DNA from: Chitinophagaceae bacterium
Lineage (GTDB): Bacteria > Bacteroidota > Bacteroidia > Chitinophagales > Chitinophagaceae
Assembly: GCA_019638625.1 (NCBI GenBank)
Contig: JAHBTK010000002.1
Location: forward strand, 806,001-870,000
Length of the DNA: 64,000 nt
Direction of reading: 5' to 3'
Shown here: positions 46,914 through 56,700 of the stretch, in pieces
How positions within the stretch are numbered: position 1 is the first letter of the stretch
How the letters are laid out: each line of letters begins with the position of its first letter
Position numbers and translations under genes: made by a program
The notes under the pieces: generated by a model
Told to the model about the DNA's origin: nothing
What the model saw: the letters and a program-made list of their open reading frames with translations, nothing else
The model's database searches: none

Positions 46914-48515
46914 ATGCAAACTATTAAGATAAAATCATTTTACCTGATAATAATCTTCCTCCTTACTGTATATCAACTTTCAGCACAAACAAAAACATTA
47001 CTGGAAGTGACAATACCGGAGAAGCTCCTGCCTGTGGATGAAATGATATACGGGCAAATGCTGGAAAATGTGAACGACAGCATGATATACGGGGGAATGG
47101 TTGATATGGAAGGAAATGAGCAGCTACACGTTACGCCGTTGGTAAAAGAGCTGGAGATACCCGTAATGAGATGGCCCGGGGGAACAGTTGTATATGAATA
47201 CCGCTGGCGGAACGGAATAGGTCCCCGCGCATTGAGACCCACGGTGCCCACGCTGGCCTGGAACGGGAAAGAGACCTACCAATTTGGTACGGATGAGTTC
47301 CTTCAATGGTGCCGGCGGGTAGGCACTGCGCCGTATATCAATCTGAATATGGGAAGCCATCCGCTGTACCAGGGTACATTATGGGAAGCCCTTGAGTGGA
47401 TAGAATACGTAAATGGAAGCGAAGAAACGGCGATGGGGAGGCTAAGAGCTTATAACGGACACAAAAGTCCTTATAATGTAAAGTATTGGTGTATCGGAAA
47501 TGAGAACTACCTGATCAGCAGGGCTGCCCGCGTGCAGGATGAGGACACGGTTTATGCCAACAGGCTGACTGCATGGGCATCCACGATCAAAGCGCAATAC
47601 CCGGCACTGCGCTTATTAGGCGTGGGACATACTACAGCCTGGAATAAAACGGTGCTGGAAAGAAGCGGAAAATATATCCACTACCTGACCCAGCACTATT
47701 ATGTAAATGCAAAACTGAAAGATGGAAAGTTGCAGGAGGCTAACAGGACACTATTTGCTCCGGCTAAAATGGAAGCGCATCTCCAGCTATTGGGAAAGCA
47801 ACTGGAGGAAATGAATCAGCAATTGCAGCGTTCACATGATCCTATCCGCCTTTGTGTAGACGAGTGGAATAACCGGCATAGTGTTTTTGATGGTAACGAC
47901 TATAAGTTTACACGGCAGTCGGTGAGAAAACAATTTGATGTAGCCGTTATAGCAGGAATGTTAAATGCTTTTATCAGGCAAAGCCCCACTGTGGGTATGG
48001 CCAACTATATTTTTCCTGTTAATGCGCATGGTCTTATTCGAACGGCAGGTACGGATGATGCTTATCTCACGCCGCTTTATTACCTTTTTAAGCAATATCG
48101 CAGCAGAATGGTGGGATATAAGGCAGATATAGTGGTAAAAGGGCCCGGCATAACTGCAGGGGAGGCAGATATCAATATTAGCGGAGATAGCAGAGAAGTG
48201 GAAATGAATAACGAATGGCTGCCGTTTGTAGACGCGGCTGCCGTTGTTAATAAGGACAAACACATTCTCATGGCATTAGTCAACCGGTCAGCGGCTGCCG
48301 TGCAGCAGGTTGAAATAGCTTTACCCAACGGATACAAAGCGGGACAGGTGTGGGAGCTGAACCATACAAATATTAATGCAGTGAATACCGCGGATAACCG
48401 GTTTGAAATAATACCTAAAACAAAAACCTTAAAGCCAACGGGAAAAAGGGTTAACATACAACTATTACCTTGCGCTTTTGCAATGATAGAACTGGTAAAA
48501 ACAGATAGTAAATAG
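46914..48515 (+). CDS. GH51 alpha-L-arabinofuranosidase-like enzyme, first copy
   Basis: A 533-residue protein with a signal peptide (MQTIKIKSFYLIIIFLLTVY, cleavage near LSAQ). GH51 motifs: IYGQMLENVNDSMIYGGM, VMRWPGGTVVYEYRWRNGIGPRALRP, YQFGTDEFLQWCRRVG, KYWCIGNENY with the acid/base Glu near 196, and LCVDEWNNRHSVFD with the nucleophile Glu near 315, followed by a C-terminal beta-sandwich. The length is that of compact GH51 enzymes (about 500) without an N-terminal carbohydrate-binding domain. It should release terminal arabinofuranose in the periplasm. A tandem paralogue follows 77 bases downstream. Confidence 0.9.
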   Translation: MQTIKIKSFYLIIIFLLTVYQLSAQTKTLLEVTIPEKLLPVDEMIYGQMLENVNDSMIYGGMVDMEGNEQLHVTPLVKELEIPVMRWPGGTVVYEYRWRNGIGPRALRPTVPTLAWNGKETYQFGTDEFLQWCRRVGTAPYINLNMGSHPLYQGTLWEALEWIEYVNGSEETAMGRLRAYNGHKSPYNVKYWCIGNENYLISRAARVQDEDTVYANRLTAWASTIKAQYPALRLLGVGHTTAWNKTVLERSGKYIHYLTQHYYVNAKLKDGKLQEANRTLFAPAKMEAHLQLLGKQLEEMNQQLQRSHDPIRLCVDEWNNRHSVFDGNDYKFTRQSVRKQFDVAVIAGMLNAFIRQSPTVGMANYIFPVNAHGLIRTAGTDDAYLTPLYYLFKQYRSRMVGYKADIVVKGPGITAGEADINISGDSREVEMNNEWLPFVDAAAVVNKDKHILMALVNRSAAAVQQVEIALPNGYKAGQVWELNHTNINAVNTADNRFEIIPKTKTLKPTGKRVNIQLLPCAFAMIELVKTDSK

Positions 48516-48592
48516 TATTTTGATTATTTCCTGGAGAGGGAAGTTGTTCCCCCTGCAGGCATTGTAATTTATAACCGAAAACAAAATCGATT

Positions 48593-50179
48593 ATGCAAAG
48601 CATTAAAAGAACGCTGACGCTGGCATTGGTGATATCTATTGCATGTGTAACCAGCGCAAAAGGACAGGTAACAAGAGTAGATATTACGATACCACAACAG
48701 CCTGTGAAAATAGACCCCATGATATACGGACAAATGCTGGAAAATGTAAACGACAGCATGATATATGGTGGTGTGGCAGATATACAGGGAAATGAGCGCA
48801 AACATATAACGCCTTTATTAAAAGAACTGGATATCCCTGTGATGAGATGGCCGGGAGGAACCGTTATTCATGAATATCGCTGGCGGAACGGAATTGGACC
48901 CAAACCCCTGAGACCTGTTGTAAATACTCATGCATGGAAGGGCATTGAGAATTATCAGTTCGGTACCGATGAGTTTTTGCAGTGGTGCCAGCGTATAGGT
49001 TCAGCTCCCTACATTAACTTCAATATGGCTAATAGTGTGGAATATGGCGGCACATTGTGGGAGGCGCTGGAATGGATAGAATATGTGAATGGCGACTCTT
49101 CAACAGCAGGTGGGAAACTGCGCGCATTTAACGGGCATAGTAAACCGTATAATGTTAAATACTGGTGTATAGGCAATGAAAATTATGGGCCCTGGGGGAG
49201 ACATACGGCAGAAGCAGATACCGCTTATGCAAAACGGCTGCAGGTATGGGCCGGTACCATAAAAAAGCAATACCCTGATATCAGTCTTTTAGGAATAGGA
49301 CAGACCTGGAAGTGGAATAAGGAAGTGCTGGCAAAGAATGGCCAATACATCGATTTCCTGACACAGCATTATTATGTGACTTCCAAAGTTAAAGACGGAA
49401 TGATCCAGCAACCATCTGCTACACTTTTCGCGCCGGCAAAAATGGAAGTTCACCTTGAATTACTGGGGATGCAGCTCGATTCAGTGAACCGGCATCTCGG
49501 CAGAAGTGATAACCCTATAAGACTGAGTGTGGATGAATGGAATAACCGTCATTCGATATATAATGGTAATGAGTATAAGTTTTCCAGGCAATCCCCGAGG
49601 AAACAGTTGGATGTAGCTGTCGCAGCAGGCATGCTGAATGTTTTTATCAGGCAGTGCGCCACGGTTGGTATGGCTAATTATATTTTTCCTGTCAATGCGC
49701 ATGGATTGATCCGTTCTGTAGGAGAAGATGACGCATTCCTGACACCCCTCTATTATGTATTCAGGCAATATCGTAACCAGATGACCGGTGCCAGAATTGA
49801 GGCGAAAGTTAACGGTCCCGGAATGAATGGTGCAGACATAAAACCAACAATAGATGGTGATGCCAAAGAAGTAACCCTCAATGGTAAATTCCTGACTTTC
49901 ATTGATGCTGCGGCTGTATTGACTCCCGAAAAAAATATTCACATTTCCCTTGTCAACCGTTCGGCAGATAAGGAACAAAATGTGGATATCAGGTTACCCG
50001 AAGGCTACCATGCGGAATCTGTGTGGGAACTATATCATCCTGACATTAATGCAGCAAATACTGCCGGCAACAGAACTGAAATTATCCCCGTAACAAAAAA
50101 GTTTAAAGGTCGTAGTCAACAGTTAACCATAAAGATTCCTGCATGCGGTCTTGCAATATTGCAGGTTGTTAAGAAGTAG
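48593..50179 (+). CDS. GH51 alpha-L-arabinofuranosidase-like enzyme, second copy
   Basis: A 528-residue protein closely matching the first copy through the catalytic domain (IYGQMLENVNDSMIYGG, PVMRWPGGTVIHEYRWRNGIG, FQFGTDEFLQWC-type region, KYWCIGNENY acid/base Glu near 195, SVDEWNNRHSIYN nucleophile Glu near 314). It has its own signal peptide (MQSIKRTLTLALVISIACVTSAKGQ). Differences concentrate in loop regions such as NMANSVEYGG against NMGSHPLYQG and GPWGRHTAEADT against LISRAARVQDEDT, which may change linkage preference. It arose by tandem duplication. Last gene of module 2. Confidence 0.9.
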   Translation: MQSIKRTLTLALVISIACVTSAKGQVTRVDITIPQQPVKIDPMIYGQMLENVNDSMIYGGVADIQGNERKHITPLLKELDIPVMRWPGGTVIHEYRWRNGIGPKPLRPVVNTHAWKGIENYQFGTDEFLQWCQRIGSAPYINFNMANSVEYGGTLWEALEWIEYVNGDSSTAGGKLRAFNGHSKPYNVKYWCIGNENYGPWGRHTAEADTAYAKRLQVWAGTIKKQYPDISLLGIGQTWKWNKEVLAKNGQYIDFLTQHYYVTSKVKDGMIQQPSATLFAPAKMEVHLELLGMQLDSVNRHLGRSDNPIRLSVDEWNNRHSIYNGNEYKFSRQSPRKQLDVAVAAGMLNVFIRQCATVGMANYIFPVNAHGLIRSVGEDDAFLTPLYYVFRQYRNQMTGARIEAKVNGPGMNGADIKPTIDGDAKEVTLNGKFLTFIDAAAVLTPEKNIHISLVNRSADKEQNVDIRLPEGYHAESVWELYHPDINAANTAGNRTEIIPVTKKFKGRSQQLTIKIPACGLAILQVVKK

Positions 50180-50192
50180 ATTCCGGAAGACG

Positions 50193-50210
50193 GGGACAGT
50201 TACCTGTCCC
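50193..50210. terminator. Hairpin between convergent GH51 and GNAT genes
   Basis: GGGACAG (50193-50199), loop TTAC, CTGTCCC (50204-50210). It lies between the convergent ends of module 2 and the acetyltransferase gene. No T-run follows, so it may be a dispersed GGGACAG-type repeat rather than a strong intrinsic terminator. Confidence 0.4.
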
Positions 50211-50247
50211 TGTCCCCCTACCCCGTGGTCCATAAGCTGAGCCATAA

Positions 50248-50751
50248 TTACTCCCTGAACCTTACCCAGACATAGTCATCCAGTATACGATCATTTTTAA
50301 TGACAGCTCGTTTCTGAATACTCTCCAGGTGAAAGCCGTTTTTTTCGAGCACCCTCATAGAGGCTTTATTAAATTCAAAAACCCTGGCAAAAAGGCGGAT
50401 GATTTGCGGAAAATAAGAAAAAGTATATTCTGTCATTTGCCTTACGGCAATAGTGGCTACCTGCTTTCCCCAAAAGGGTTCACCCACCCAGTATCCCAGT
50501 TCAGCGCTTATCCTGGAAATATCCGTTTGCATTTCAACACCAATACAGCCGGCAAGAATACCGTCTGCCTCAATAGCCATGATGGTGGGCGACGGTTGTA
50601 ACAGACAATGGCTGATAAATTCATTCGCATGCTGAAGTTGATAAGGATAAGGTAACCGGTCGCGTAGATTGTTCCAGATATTAATATTATTGGCCAGTTC
50701 GGCTAACGCCATGTTATCATTCCTGCTCCATAAACGCAAACGAACTTTCAT
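50248..50751 (-). CDS. GNAT-family N-acetyltransferase (RimJ/RimL-like)
   Basis: A 167-residue GNAT protein. Features are LRLWSRNDNMALAELANN at the N-terminus, AGCIGVEMQ and ELGYWVGEPFWGKQVATIAVRQMTEYTF (acetyl-CoA loop region), and the C-terminal NKASMRVLEKNGFHLESIQKRAV typical of the RimJ/RimL group (Acetyltransf_3). It acetylates an amino group on a protein or small molecule; the substrate cannot be deduced. It is 7 bases downstream of methylglyoxal synthase and probably cotranscribed, with no clear link to the neighbouring glycan modules. Confidence 0.9.
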   Translation of the reverse strand: MKVRLRLWSRNDNMALAELANNINIWNNLRDRLPYPYQLQHANEFISHCLLQPSPTIMAIEADGILAGCIGVEMQTDISRISAELGYWVGEPFWGKQVATIAVRQMTEYTFSYFPQIIRLFARVFEFNKASMRVLEKNGFHLESIQKRAVIKNDRILDDYVWVRFRE

Positions 50752-50758
50752 AGCAGAT

Positions 50759-51211
50759 TCACACTTTTCTTTTGATATATTGGCTGTAGTCGGGGATTGT
50801 GGTAGTATATTCCTCGTGCATCAATGGTGATGTCATCAAAAAATCCGCGCTGGCCCTGTCGCTGGCCACCGGTATGTTCCATACCACTGCCAGCCGCAGC
50901 AGGGCCTTTACGTCCGGGTCATGCGGCTGCGCTTCCATGGGATCCCAAAAAAAGATCAGCACGTCCAGCAAACCCTCAGAGATCATAGCGCCTATTTGTT
51001 GGTCGCCACCCAGTGGTCCGCTCAAAACCTGCTTTATGGGCCGATCCAGCGCCTCCTCCAGCAATTTACCGGTAGTGCCGGTGGCTATCAGTTCATGACG
51101 GGCCAAAACGGTTTTATTAAACTCCGCCCATTCCATCAGTTCCTTCTTCTTATTATCATGCGCCACCAGGGCGATACGTTTCCGTTGTTTTAATATACGT
51201 GTATTTACCAT
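50759..51211 (-). CDS. mgsA: Methylglyoxal synthase
   Basis: The protein is 150 residues from the ATG at 51211 (MVNTRILKQRKRIALVAHDNKK); an open frame extends to 51331 but lacks family similarity. The sequence matches MgsA throughout: IALVAHDNKKKELMEWA, LIATGTTGKLL (phosphate-binding loop) and VLSGPLGGDQQIGAMI with the catalytic Asp, then DVLIFFWDPMEAQPHDPDVKALLR. It converts dihydroxyacetone phosphate to methylglyoxal, a bypass that relieves sugar-phosphate build-up. Proximity to sugar uptake modules fits that role, though the linkage may be accidental. Confidence 0.96.
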   Translation of the reverse strand: MVNTRILKQRKRIALVAHDNKKKELMEWAEFNKTVLARHELIATGTTGKLLEEALDRPIKQVLSGPLGGDQQIGAMISEGLLDVLIFFWDPMEAQPHDPDVKALLRLAVVWNIPVASDRASADFLMTSPLMHEEYTTTIPDYSQYIKRKV

Positions 51212-51787
51212 TATACAGGTTTTAGGATGGAAATGTATAAAAGCTATATGAGAATAAAAAGAAATGCCGCCTGGAATTTTTACCAGGTGGTTGGAGCCAT
51301 TGCCAATAGCCGTTCCCCGGCTGAACAACATGCCTGCCGGAACTAGTAACAGGGTTTCTTACCGCAAGGCACTTCTCCGTAATAATCGGACGTTAAGTAT
51401 TTGTGTCAAAAATCCTGGATATCATTTTATCATTTCAGCCTTATGCCAACCATCAACGGCAAATGATCCGGGTAATGAACCAAAGGCCTGGAAACTTTTT
51501 CTACCGGTTGCCATCCTCCGAACCTGCTAGTGTTAAGTTAAACGTATTGTAGTTTTATAATATGTCACGAACCTGCCTGCGGCAGGTTCGTGACATATTA
51601 TACGGCATTTTAAATTTAACATAGCACCAGTATCCGATCAACTTTTTAATCGGCGCATTATCCGGAAAAGTGTTCCTCGCGATGTGAACCCTGGCAACAA
51701 TTTAGGTATATTGTACCGTAAAGAGTCTCTGAATTTTACAGCGTAATGGTTTTATAAAATTTCTTTTATTTTGAGAAGACTAAGGTA
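51212..51787. other. 576-base divergent spacer with long hairpin
   Basis: Lies between methylglyoxal synthase and the module 3 sigma gene. No gene or RNA was recognised in it. Its one striking feature is the perfect 22-bp stem at 51556-51602. Promoters for both divergent genes should be here. Confidence 0.6.
51556..51602. repeat. Perfect 22-bp hairpin
   Basis: The left arm at 51556-51577 and right arm at 51581-51602 are exact reverse complements around the loop TGC. The arm core reads GTCACGAACCTGCC. The inner CCTGCC/GGCAGG core resembles the dispersed palindrome at 17999-18019. It has no coding content and lies upstream of both divergent genes, so it is not a terminator of either. Confidence 0.85.
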
Positions 51788-52381
51788 TTGGAACATCTAC
51801 CATCATACAACGAAGAATATCTGTTACAGCAGTTGGCCGAAGGCAGTGAAGAAGCTTTCACAGCTATTTTTCTTCGTTACCGGGGTAAGCTGTATCATTA
51901 CATTTTCACCATTACAGCCTCCCGGGAAATGGCGGAAGATACCGTGCATGATGTGTTTTTGAAAATATGGAACAACAGGGAGAAGATGGCCGGTATCGAA
52001 AATATGAACGCCTACCTGTTCAGGGTATGCCATAACCAGGCCATCAGCGGGCTGCGGCGTATGGCTAAAGAAGCCCTGATCCTGTCTGAACTGCGCCAGG
52101 AAACTACTCCCTTCCTCCCCGATGCCGACCCTGTCAGCCAAAAAGAGATCCGCGCTTACATACAACAGGCGGTAAACAAGCTTAGTCCCCAACAACGTCA
52201 GGTATTTCTTCTCAGCCGGCAGGAAGGGCTAAAACACAACCAGATTGCCGAACAACTCGGCATCTCAATCAATACCGTTAAAACCCATATGGGACAGGCC
52301 CTCAGGTTCTTAAGGGATGAGATCGGTCAGCAATACGGGCTGCAGTCCACTGCTATCTGGGTTATCTACCACCTTTCATAA
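51788..52381 (+). CDS. ECF RNA polymerase sigma factor (Bacteroidota FecI-like), module 3
   Basis: A 197-residue protein read from a TTG at 51788; no ATG lies near the expected start. Region 2 is FTAIFLRYRGKLYHYIFTITASREMAEDTVHDVFLKIW and region 4 is LSPQQRQVFLLSRQEGLKHNQIAEQLGISINTVKTHMGQAL. It is followed by FecR, STN-SusC and SusD genes and should direct their transcription on receptor signalling. Confidence 0.92.
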   Translation: MEHLPSYNEEYLLQQLAEGSEEAFTAIFLRYRGKLYHYIFTITASREMAEDTVHDVFLKIWNNREKMAGIENMNAYLFRVCHNQAISGLRRMAKEALILSELRQETTPFLPDADPVSQKEIRAYIQQAVNKLSPQQRQVFLLSRQEGLKHNQIAEQLGISINTVKTHMGQALRFLRDEIGQQYGLQSTAIWVIYHLS

Positions 52382-52492
52382 AAAAAGTTGCCCTACTGCC
52401 TCATCCTCTTTCTCATCCTGTTCGTTATATACCGTAAGGAAAAATCTGTGTTATCCATTTAAATATATTAGTTTAATTCAATAGCGCCGTAT

Positions 52493-53707
52493 ATGAGCAA
52501 TGAACGTTTACCCTACCTGTTTAGGCGCTACTGTGCCGGCACCTGTTCACCCGAAGAGAGGAAGGAACTGGCCCTGCTTTGCCTGCTCCCCAAAAACCAG
52601 CAGGCACTTGAAAAAATAATGGAAGCCACCTGGGAGCGGACACCACTGGAAAATGATATGCCTGCCGCGGAAGGCAACCTGATATTGCAAAATATCCTTC
52701 ACCCGCCTGTAGAGTATCTGCCCCCTGTTAGAAAATTTGGCTGGCAACGCCAGGTAGCCGCAGCTTCCATTATACTGGCTGCAGGGATGCTCAGCTATTT
52801 CTTTTTGACCCATAAAAAAGAGATACCGGCAGAGGTTGTACAAACTGCTGTTTCAAATGATATAACGCCGCCGGTAGCTAATAAAGCCGTCATCACGCTG
52901 GCTGACGGAAGCGAGCTGTATCTTGACAATGCAGGCAGCGGACAATTGGCCGTGCAGGATAATGTGAAGCTGGTAAAGCTCGCTAACGGACAGATTGTCT
53001 ATAAACCTACAGGTGATAACACTATATCTACGCACCGGTATAACACCCTATCCAATCCCCGTGGCAGCAAAGTGGTTGATATGGAATTAGCCGATGGCTC
53101 GCATGTGTGGCTCAATGCCGGATCTTCTATACGCTACCCCATAGCCTTTGCAGGAACTGAGCGAGAGGTTGCTATAACAGGTGAAGCCTATTTTGAAGTG
53201 GCTCATAATGCTGCTATGCCCTTTAAGGTGATAAACGGCAAAACAGAAGTGACGGTACTGGGCACCCATTTTAACGTGAACGCATATACCGATGAGGCGA
53301 GTACAAAAGTGACCTTGCTCGAAGGCGCTATAAAAGTAAACAACTTCGGTGCCGCTAAAATTCTAAGACCGGGAGAGCAGGCACAGATCACAGACAAAAT
53401 AGTTGTTGCCACCAATGCAGATATTGAAGAAGTAATGGCATGGAAAACAGGAAAGTTCATTTTTGGCGAAAAAGCAGATATTGAAACGGTTATGCGCCAG
53501 GTATCAAGATGGTATGACGTAGATATCGAATACCAGGGAAAGATCACTTCTCATTTTGGAGGAACAATGTCAAGGCAGGTAAATATTTCAGGAGTGCTTA
53601 GTATCCTGGAAGCTACAGGACACGTAAAATGCCGCGTAGAAGGTAAAAAAGTAATTATAACACCTTATCATACAACTCTTGAAAAACAAACAATAAATGG
53701 CCAGTAG
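52493..53707 (+). CDS. FecR-type anti-sigma factor, module 3
   Basis: A 404-residue protein with an N-terminal cytoplasmic region (about 1-85), one membrane helix (VAAASIILAAGMLSYFFLT), a FecR domain (NPRGSKVVDMELADGSHVWLNAGSSIRYP through VTVLGTHFNVNAYTD) and the C-terminal domain (ADIETVMRQVSRWYDVDIEYQG). It bridges the STN domain of the adjacent SusC and the sigma factor. It shares its plan with the module 1 FecR but has clearly diverged in sequence. Confidence 0.95.
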   Translation: MSNERLPYLFRRYCAGTCSPEERKELALLCLLPKNQQALEKIMEATWERTPLENDMPAAEGNLILQNILHPPVEYLPPVRKFGWQRQVAAASIILAAGMLSYFFLTHKKEIPAEVVQTAVSNDITPPVANKAVITLADGSELYLDNAGSGQLAVQDNVKLVKLANGQIVYKPTGDNTISTHRYNTLSNPRGSKVVDMELADGSHVWLNAGSSIRYPIAFAGTEREVAITGEAYFEVAHNAAMPFKVINGKTEVTVLGTHFNVNAYTDEASTKVTLLEGAIKVNNFGAAKILRPGEQAQITDKIVVATNADIEEVMAWKTGKFIFGEKADIETVMRQVSRWYDVDIEYQGKITSHFGGTMSRQVNISGVLSILEATGHVKCRVEGKKVIITPYHTTLEKQTINGQ

Positions 53708-53793
53708 TGGTGGAACACGCTGGCCATAGCCTGGATTAACACCTAATACGATCAGCGAGATCATTTATTCATTAACCCAAACAAAACAAAGTT

Positions 53794-56700
53794 ATGGTAT
53801 TAAAGGCTTTTGGCCTCACCCGACCTATGCCGGGAGGTTTTTTCTGCAGGAGTAACGCCAACGCTGCGGATGAAGATCTTAAACGAAGCCGATCAACTAA
53901 ACAATTGCTGAATGCAATGAAACTAACAGCTATTTTTTTACTGCTGGCCTGCCTTACTGCAGGCGCAAAAGGCTTTTCCCAGATCACCTTGTCGGAAAAA
54001 AATGCTCCTTTGCAAAGAGTATTTAAAGCCATTCAAAAACAAAGTGGTTATGATTTTTTTTACACCTACGAGGTAATTGAAAAGGCCGGCAACGTAACGG
54101 TTAATCTGTACCGGATGCCGCTGGAAAAAGCCATTGAAGAAGTATTGAAAAACAAGCCGCTTACTTATATTATCACCGGAAAAACGGTAGTAATAAAGGA
54201 GAAACCAGCTCCTTCTCTCCACATTGAACAAACGCCGGAACAGGTGGAGACGATCAATAACATCAGCGGGGTGATAAAAGATGAAAAGGGAATACCGCTT
54301 GAGGGCGTTTCTGTGGTAGTACGCAGCAGCGGCAAAGGAGTGAGCACGGATTCAAAAGGAAGGTTTACGGTGGAAGCGGATATAGGAGATATCCTGGAAT
54401 TTTCCCGCGTGGGATATAAGATGACTTCTGCAATAATTGGTTCTGACTCATTTTTAGAAATAAACATGCAGGTGGAGATTACCGATGAGTCGGAAGTGAT
54501 AGTGGTAGGGTATGGTACGCAAAAAAAGACTAATGTAACAGGCGCTGTGAATACAGTAAATATGAAAGAAGTAGCGGGCAGCAGGGCTACTACCAATATA
54601 GCGCAGTTGCTACAGGGTGTTATACCCGATCTGCAGGTCACCTATTCTTCAGGTGAACCGGGAGCTTCCACAGGACTGAACATAAGAGGTACCACAAGCA
54701 TAGGTTCCGGCTCAAACGGGTCACCGCTCATCCTGCTTGATAATGTACCCGTGGCCTCGCTGTCTTTAATTAACCCGAATGATATTGAAACAGTAACGGT
54801 TTTAAAAGACGCTGGCTCGGCTGCAATATATGGCGCCAGATCGGCATGGGGAGTTATACTGCTTACCAGTAAAAACAGGGCAGGAGCTAAAAAAACAACT
54901 ATTGACTATTCCAACAACCTGGTCTTCAGCCGTCCGCTGGAAGTTCCCCAAAAAGCGACCCCGCTCCAAACCGTTCAATCTTTTAAAGACATGAACTATT
55001 CTCCCGGAACGGGGCAGAATGTAGATGAATGGTTAAGCTTATTGAATAATTATGCTCAAAATCCATCTCAGTATGGATCGGGATATACTGTTCAAAACGG
55101 TGTTATCTATCCTTTACGGGAGAATGATATCTGGGAGGAAATGGTTTCTAAAAACGCTTTTCAGCAAACGCATAACCTGGCAATAAGCGGCGGAACAGAA
55201 AAGACCTCTTACAGGATCGCGGGTGCGTTTACCAATGAAGACGGCATACTGATCACCAATAAGGATAGCTATAAACGATACAATCTTACCGGGTTTATCA
55301 ATTCGCAGATCACCTCCTGGGCAAATGCCCAGTTGAGTACCATGTACTCTAATGCCAATAAACGTTTCCCGTATACCGGCTATGGGTTTGGCATATTCGG
55401 ATCAGCATCTGTATTACCTTCTTACAGCCTGGTCGGAGATTCTCTTATTGATGGAACATATGTGCCTTATGCCACGCCGAAGAACCTGATTGAAAACGCA
55501 GCGGTAAGCAACAACAGGTTGGATAATATCAGGCTGTCCGGTAAAGTAACCCTGAATATATTTAAGGGGTTTAATGTGGTGGGAGAATACACTTATGATA
55601 AAACAAATAGTGTCAACACCAGCTATGACAAGCCATTTGATGTTATCACATTAAGCAGTTTTGTTCCCACCCCTACCGTTACCGCCGATAAGGCAAAGTA
55701 TTACAAATACAACGACTTTACCGACTACCACGCCCTGAACATCTACGGTAACTACGAAAGAAAACTGGATGATAACCTGTTTACCCTGGTTGCCGGCTTT
55801 AACCAGGAAAGCTCCTATTTCGAATTGCTGAACGCGCAGATGTCGAACATGATCAATCCCAATCTTCCCTATTTAGATGGCGGAACCGGTATTATTCAGC
55901 CTGATGGCAATGGTTTTGACGGATTTTCTGAATATGCGGTACAGGGATATTTTTACAGGTTCAATTACGCATATAAAGGAAAATATTTGTTGGAAACCAC
56001 AGGCAGGTATGATGGCTCCTCCAAATTCCCTGAAGGAAGAAGATGGGGATTTTTCCCTTCGGTATCAGCCGGCTGGCGGGTATCAGACGAAGCATTTATG
56101 AGGGTGCTCAAACCGGCGCTGTCTGATCTGAAATTCAGGGCAAGTTATGGTAATGTGGGTAACCAATCCATAGGCAATTACCTGTTTTATTCCGGAATGA
56201 AAACCCGGCCTACTTCCAACTGGGCAGATGCTTCCGGGGTAAGGTATCTTACATTAGATGCCCCGGGATTGATCAGTGGCGACTTTACATGGGAAAAAGT
56301 AACCACCCGGAATTTCGGGGTTGATCTCGGACTGTTCAGTAACAGGTTTACCGGCAGCTTCGATCTGTTTAAGCGCACCACAACAGGCATGCTGATTCCC
56401 GGTGCACAACTGCCTGCTGTATTGGGCGCCAGCACACCCCTTCAAAATACGGCCGATCTGAAGTCTACCGGATGGGGGTTACAGGCTGCATGGAAAGACC
56501 AAATAGGTAAAGTGAATTATCAGTTCGGATTTACGCTTTCCGATAACAAGGCCTTTATTACCAAATACGATATTAATGCAACCCATCTTCTCACGCAATA
56601 TTATGTAGGGCAGCAAATAGGGGAAATATGGGGGTATGAAACAGACGGATTCTATACCGTTGGGGATTTTGAAGAAGGTAGTTTGAACAGCAATCTCCTG

